Origin: Lepturacanthus savala | Taxonomy: Eukaryota > Chordata > Actinopteri > Scombriformes > Trichiuridae | DNA length: 64,000 nucleotides | Assembly: GCA_030544235.1 (NCBI GenBank) | Contig: JARUPU010000099.1 | Span: forward strand, 982,501-1,046,500 | Direction: 5' to 3' | In this document: positions 57,906 to 64,000 of the stretch, piece after piece | Layout: each line of letters starts with the position of its first letter | Numbering within the stretch: the stretch's first letter is position 1 | Notes under the pieces: generated by a model | What the model was told of the DNA's origin: nothing | What the model saw: only the letters and a program-made list of their open reading frames with translations | The model's database searches: none | Program-made: the position numbers and the translations under genes

Positions 57906-60900
57906 CCCTCCCCCAGTGATTTTAAAGGTGCTGCAGCTCCGAAACCGAAAATCATATAGAAATTGAACCAAATCCTACACCCCCCAGTTAAGAATTTAGG
58001 GTTAGGGTGAGGGTTAGACTAGGGTTAGGGTTAGGCTCAGCGTTGGGGTATAGGGAACGAAACTACCAGGTATATCCCTCCCAGTGATTTTAAAGGTGCT
58101 GCAGCCCCGAAACTGAAAATCATATAGAAATTGAACCAATTCCTACACCCCCCAGTTAAGAATTTAGGGTTAGGGTTAGGGTTAGGGTTAGACTAGGGTT
58201 AGGGTTAGGCTCAGCGTTGGGGTATAGGGAACGAAACTACCAGGTATATCCCTCCCAGTGATTTTAAAGGTGCTGCAGCCCCGAAACCGAAAATCATATA
58301 GAAATTGAACCAATTCCTACACCCCCCAGTTAAGAATTTAGGGTTAGGGTTAGGGTTAGGGTTAGACTAGGGTTAGGGTTAGGCTCAGCGTTGGGGTATA
58401 GGGAACGAAACTACCAGGTATATCCCTCCCAGTGATTTTAAAGGTGCTGCAGCCCCGAAACCGAAAATCATATAGAAATTGAACCAATTCCTACACCCCC
58501 CAGTTAAGAATTTAGGGTTAGGGTTAGGGTTAGACTAGGGTTAGGGTTAGGCTCAGCGTTGGGGTATAGGGAACGAAACTACCAGGTATATCCCTCCCAG
58601 TGATTTTAAAGGTGCTGCAGCCCCGAAACCGAAAATCATATAGAAATTGAACCAATTCCTACACCCCCCAGTTAAGAATTTAGGGTTAGGGTTAGGGTTA
58701 GGGTTAGACTAGGGTTAGGGTTAGGCTCAGCGTTGGGGTATAGGGAACGAAACTAGCAGGTATATCCCTCCCAGTGATTTTAAAGGTGCTGCAGCCCCGA
58801 AACCGAAAATCATATAGAAATTGAACCAATTCCTACACCCCCCAGTTAAGAATTTAGGGTTAGGGTTAGGGTTAAGGTTAGGGTTAGACTAGGGTTAGGG
58901 TTAGGCTCAGCGTTGGGGTATAGGGAACGAAACTACCAGGTATATCCCTCCCAGTGATTTTAAAGGTGCTGCAGCCCCGAAACCGAAAATCATATAGAAA
59001 TTGAACCAATTCCTACACCCCCCAGTTAAGAATTTAGGGTTAGGGTTAGGGTTAGGGTTAGACTAGGGTTAGGGTTAGGCTCAGCGTTGGGGTATAGGGA
59101 ACGAAACTACCAGGTATATCCCTCGCAGTGATTTTAAAGGTGCTGCAGCCCCGAAACCGAAAATCATATAGAAATTGAACCAATTCCTACACCCCCCAGT
59201 TAAGAATTTAGGGTTAGGGTTAGGGTTAGACTAGGGTTAGGGTTAGGCTCAGCGTTGGGGTATAGAGAACGAAACTACCAGGTATATCCCTCCCAGTGAT
59301 TTTAAAGGTGCTGCAGCCCCGAAACCGAAAATCATATAGAAATTGAACCAATTCCTACACCCCCCAGTTAAGAATTTAGGGTTAGGGTTAGTGTTAGGGT
59401 TAGGGTTAGACTAGGGTTAGGGTTAGGCTCAGCGTTGGGGTATAGGGAACGAAACTACCAGGTATATCCCTCCCAGTGATTTTAAAGGTGCTGCAGCCCC
59501 GAAACCGAAAATCATATAGAAATTGAACCAATTCCTACACCCCCCAGTTAAGAATTTAGGGTTAGGGTTAGGGTTAGGGTTAGGGTTAGACTAGGGTTAG
59601 GGTTAGGCTCAGCGTTGGGGTATAGGGAACGAAACTACCAGGTATATCCTTCCCAGTGATTTTAAAGGTGCTGCAGCCCCGAAACCGAAAATCATATAGA
59701 AATTGAACCAATTCCTACACCCCCCAGTTAAGAATTTAGGGTTAGGGTTAGGGTTAGACTAGGGTTAGGGTTAGGCTCAGCGTTGGGGTATAGGGAACGA
59801 AACTACCAGGTATATCCCTCCCAGTGATTTTAAAGGTGCTGCAGCCCCGAAACCGAAAATCATCTAGAAATTGAACCAATTCCTACACCCCCCAGTTAAG
59901 AATTTAGGGTTAGGGTTAGGGTTAGGGTTAGGGTTAGACTAGGGTTAGGGTTAGGCTCAGCGTTGGGGTATAGGGAACGAAACTACCAGGTATATCCCTC
60001 CCAGTGATTTTAAAGGTGCTGCAGCCCCGAAACCGAAAATCATATAGAAATTGAACCAATTCCTACACCCCCCAGTTAAGAATTTAGGGTTAGGGTTAGG
60101 GTTAGGGTTAGACTAGGGTTAGGGTTAGGCTCAGCGTTGGGGTATAGAGAACGAAACTACCAGGTATATCCCTCCCAGTGATTTTAAAGGTGCTGCAGCC
60201 CCGAAACCGAAAATCATATAGAAATTGAACCAATTCCTACACCACCCAGTTAAGAATTTAGGGTTAGGGTTAGGGTTAGGGTTAGGGTTAGGGTTAGACT
60301 AGGGTTAGGGTTAGGCTCAGCGTTGGGGTATAGGGAACGAAACTACCAGGTATATCCCTCCCAGTGATTTTAAAGGTGCTGCAGCCCCGAAACCGAAAAT
60401 CATATAGAAATTGAACCAATTCCTACACCCCCCAGTTAAGAATTTAGGGTTAGGGTTAGACTAGGGTTAGGGTTAGGCTCAGCGTTGGGGTATAGGGAAC
60501 GAAACTACCAGGTATATCCTTCCCAGTGATTTTAAAGGTGCTGCAGCCCCGAAACCGAAAATCATATAGAAATTGAACCAATTCCTACACCCCCCAGTTA
60601 AGAATTTAGGGTTAGGGTTAGGGTTAGGGTTAGACTAGGGTTAGGGTTAGGCTCAGCGTTGGGGTATAGGGAACGAAACTACCAGGTATATCCCTCCCAG
60701 TGATTTTAAAGGTGCTGCAGCCCCGAAACCGAAAATCATATAGAAATTGAACCAATTCCTACACCCCCCAGTTAAGAATTTAGGGTTAGGGTTAGGGTTA
60801 GGGTTAGACTAGGGTTAGGGTTAGGCTCAGCGTTGGGGTATAGGGAACGAAACTACCAGGTATATCCCTCCCAGTGATTTTAAAGGTGCTGCAGCCCCGA

Positions 60901-63900
60901 AACCGAAAATCATATAGAAATTGAACCAATTCCTACACCCCCCAGTTAAGAATTTAGGGTTAGGGTTAGGGTTAGACTAGGGTTAGGGTTAGGCTCAGCG
61001 TTGGGGTATAGAGAACGAAACTACCAGGTATATCCCTCCCAGTGATTTTAAAGGTGCTGCAGCCCCGAAACCGAAAATCATATAGAAATTGAACCAATTC
61101 CTACACTCCCCAGTTAAGAATTTAGGGTTAGGGTTAGGGTTAGGGTTAGGGTTAGACTAGGGTTAGGATTAGGCTCAGCGTTGGGGTATAGGGAACGAAA
61201 CTACCAGGTATATCCCTCCCAGTGATTTTAAAGGTGCTGCAGCCCCGAAACCGAAAATCATATAGAAATTGAACCAATTCCTACACCCCCCAGTTAAGAA
61301 TTTAGGGTTAGGGTTAGACTAGGGTTAGGGTTAGGCTCAGCGTTGGGGTATAGGGAACGAAACTACCAGGTATATCCCTCCCAGTGATTTTAAAGGTGCT
61401 GCAGCCCCGAAACCGAAAATCATATAGAAATTGAACCAATTCCTACACCCCCCAGTTAAGAATTTAGGGTTAGGGTTAGGGTTAGGGTTAGGGTTAGACT
61501 AGGGTTAGGGTTAGGCTCAGCGTTGGGGTATAGGGAACGAAACTACCAGGTATATCCCTCCCAGTGATTTTAAAGGTGCTGCAGCCCCGAAACCGAAAAT
61601 CATATAGAAATTGAACCAATTCCTACACCCCCCAGTTAAGAATTTAGGGTTAGGGTTAGGGTTAGGGTTAGACTAGGGTTAGGGTTAGGCTCAGCGTTGG
61701 GGTATAGGGAACGAAACTACCAGGTATATCCCTCCCAGTGATTTTAAAGGTGCTGCATCCCCGAAACCGAAAATCATATAGAAATTGAACCAATTCCTAC
61801 ACCCCCCAGTTAAGAATTTAGGGTTAGGGTTAGGGTTAGGGTTAGGGTTAGACTAGGGTTAGGGTTAGGCTCAGCGTTGGGGTATAGGGAACGAAACTAC
61901 CAGGTATATCCTTCCCAGTGATTTTAAAGGTGCTGAAGCCCCGAAACCGAAAATCATATAGAAATTGAACCAATTCCTACACCCCCCAGTTAAGAATTTA
62001 GGGTTAGGGTTAGGGTTAGGGTTAGGGTTAGACTAGGGTTAGGGTTAGGCTCAGCGTTGGGGTATAGGGAACGAAACTACCAGGTATATCCCTCCCAGTG
62101 ATTTTAAAGGTGCTGCAGCCCCGAAACCGAAAATCATATAGAAATTGAACCAATTCCTACACCCCCCAGTTAAGAATTTAGGGTTAGGGTTAGGGTTAGA
62201 CTAGGGTTAGGGTTAGGCTCAGCGTTGGGGTATAGAGAACGAAACTACCAGGTATATCCCTCCCAGTGATTTTAAAGGTGCTGCAGCCCCGAAACCGAAA
62301 ATCATATAGAAATTGAACCAATTCCTATACCCCCCAGTTAAGAATTTAGGGTTAGGGTTAGGGTTAGGGTTAGGGTTAGGGTTAGGGTTAGGGTTAGACT
62401 AGGGTTAGGGTTAGGCTCAGCGTTGGGGTATAGGGAACGAAACTACTAGGTATATCCCTCCCAGTGATTTTAAAGGTGCTGCAGCCCCGAAACCGAAAAT
62501 CATATAGAAATTGAACCAATTCCTACACCCCCCAGTTAAGAATTTAGGGTTAGGGTTAGGGTTAGACTAGGGTTAGGGTTAGGCTCAGCGTTGGGGTATA
62601 GAGAACGAAACTACCAGGTATATCCCTCCCAGTGATTTTAAAGGTGCTGCAGCCCCGAAACCGAAAATCATATAGAAATTGAACCAATTCCTACACCCCC
62701 CAGTTAAGAATTTAGGGTTAGGGTTAGGGTTAGGGTTAGGGTTAGGGTTAGACTAGGGTTAGGGTTAGGCTCAGCGTTGGGGTATAGGGAACGAAACTAC
62801 CAGGTATATCCCTCCCAGTGATTTTAAAGGTGCTGCAGCCCCGAAACCGAAAATCATATAGAAATTGAACCAATTCCTACACCCCCCAGTTAAGAATTTA
62901 GGGTTAGGGTTAGGGTTAGGGTTAGACTAGGGTTAGGGTTAGGCTCAGCGTTGGGGTATAGGGAACGAAACTACCAGGTATATCCCTCCCAGTGATTTTA
63001 AAGGTGCTGCAGCCCCGAAACCGAAAATCATATAGAAATTGAACCAATTCCTACACCCCCCAGTTAAGAATTTAGGGTTAGGGTTAGGGTTAGACTAGGG
63101 TTAGGGTTAGGCTTAGCGTTGGGGTATAGAGAACGAAACTACCAGGTATATCCCTCCCAGTGATTTTAAAGGTGCTGCAGCCCCGAAACCGAAAATCATA
63201 TAGAAATTGAACCAATTCCTACACCCCCCAGTTAAGAATTTAGGGTTAGGGTTAGGGTTAGGGTTAGGGTTAGACTAGGGTTAGGGTTAGGCTCAGCGTT
63301 GGGGTATAGGGAACGAAACTACCAGGTATATCCCTCCCAGTGATTTTAAAGGTGCTGCAGCCCCGAAACCGAAAATCATATAGAAATTGAACCAATTCCT
63401 ACACCCCCCAGTTAAGAATTTAGGGTTAGGGTTAGGGTTAGGGTTAGACTAGGGTTAGGGTTAGGCTCAGCGTTGGGGTATAGAGAACGAAACTACCAGG
63501 TATATCCCTCCCAGTGATTTAAAGGTGCTGCAGCCCCGAAACCGAAAATCATATAGAAATTGAACCAATTCCTACACCCCCCAGTTAAGAATTTAGGGTT
63601 AGGGTTAGGGTTAGGGTTAGGGTTAGGGTTAGACTAGGGTTAGGGTTAGGCTCAGCGTTGGGGTATAGGGAACGAAACTACCAGGTATATCCCTCCCAGT
63701 GATTTTAAAGGTGCTGCAGCCCCGAAACCGAAAATCATATAGAAATTGAACCAATTCCTACACCCCCCAGTTAAGAATTTAGGGTTAGGGTTAGGGTTAG
63801 GGTTAGACTAGGGTTAGGGTTAGGCTCAGCGTTGGGGTATAGGGAACGAAACTACCAGGTATATCCCTCCCAGTGATTTTAAAGGTGCTGCAGCCCCGAA

Positions 63901-64000
63901 ACCGAAAATCATATAGAAATTGAACCAATTCCTACACCCCCCAGTTAAGAATTTAGGGTTAGGGTTAGGGTTAGGGTTAGACTAGGGTTAGGGTTAGGCT
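57904..64000 (+). repeat. TTAGGG-containing satellite, about 175 bp units
   Basis: About 35 tandem units reaching the window edge. Each has a constant body (from ccctcccagtgattttaaag to ccagttaagaattta) followed by 2 to 8 uninterrupted TTAGGG hexamers, then gactagggttagggttaggc and tcagcgttggggtatagg. The mean spacing of the word caggtatatcc from 58,068 to 63,858 is about 175 bp. The first unit is the most divergent (tccctcccccag; ctccgaaacc). Unit length varies in steps of 6 through hexamer number. No coding potential. Confidence 0.97.

Noticed and set aside
57904..64000. Regular repeats as a CRISPR array
   Set aside because: Units are contiguous with telomere hexamers, no unique spacers, and a vertebrate context.
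57904..64000. True chromosome end at the right edge
   Set aside because: No long pure TTAGGG run is reached inside the window; only satellite with short hexamer runs.

Overview
The window looks like repeat-dense, probably subtelomeric DNA from a ray-finned (likely percomorph) fish. The evidence is vertebrate TTAGGG hexamers woven into a satellite, fish-type transposon families (P-like/THAP, Tc1, piggyBac-like, Helentron-like, L1, L2, Gypsy, a fish ERV), tRNA-Lys(CTT) copies, and split genes with GT-AG introns. I see no prokaryotic gene organisation. Boundaries of repeats were judged by eye and are approximate.

The dominant structure is a giant imperfect palindrome. The left arm (about 4,981-20,148) is the reverse complement of the right arm (about 22,559-35,775). 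In the middle sits a 2.36-kb P-element-like transposon with 25-bp perfect terminal inverted repeats (20,161-22,520). Each arm carries, from the centre outward: a palindromic 26-bp minisatellite; a CRE/YY1-type promoter; a multi-exon gene of a fish family (SGNH-hydrolase-like domain, Pro-rich repeat exons, papain-like cysteine-peptidase-like region); a LINE 3' fragment; tRNA-Lys tandem copies; a Tc1 end; a retroviral nucleocapsid/protease fragment; and a short gene-like unit with its own TATA box and 38-codon repeats. The arms differ by private insertions and deletions: piggyBac-like and Helentron-like segments on the left only, 3 versus 2 tRNAs, and 8 versus 2 minisatellite palindromes. I therefore read it as a real, ageing inverted duplication.

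Outside the arms the same material recurs. Positions 1-1,742 directly repeat 6.59-8.73 kb. Positions 1.76-2.22 kb hold loose Pro-rich exons. Positions 51.67-54.18 kb are a third copy of the outer end of the arm. Between 35.8 and 51.7 kb lies a mosaic: a CA/CCCTAA-rich minisatellite; an endogenous retrovirus on the minus strand that has lost most of gag-pol but keeps a long env; a Gypsy-type LTR with primer-binding site and gag start, abutting the ERV; a third, broken copy of the SGNH-like gene cut off by L1 fragments; an unclassified GC-rich block; degenerate TTAGGG-like DNA; and an L2-type LINE that cut into the third coiled-repeat copy.

From 54.3 to 55.9 kb there is a CA-rich minisatellite carrying C-strand telomere-like words. 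From 57.9 kb to the window edge a satellite of about 175 bp per unit (about 35 units) carries 2-8 tandem TTAGGG hexamers per unit on the plus strand. No gene in the window is convincingly intact. The best-preserved reading frames are the right-arm SGNH-like gene, which carries lesions, and the ERV env, which carries one in-frame amber codon near its start.
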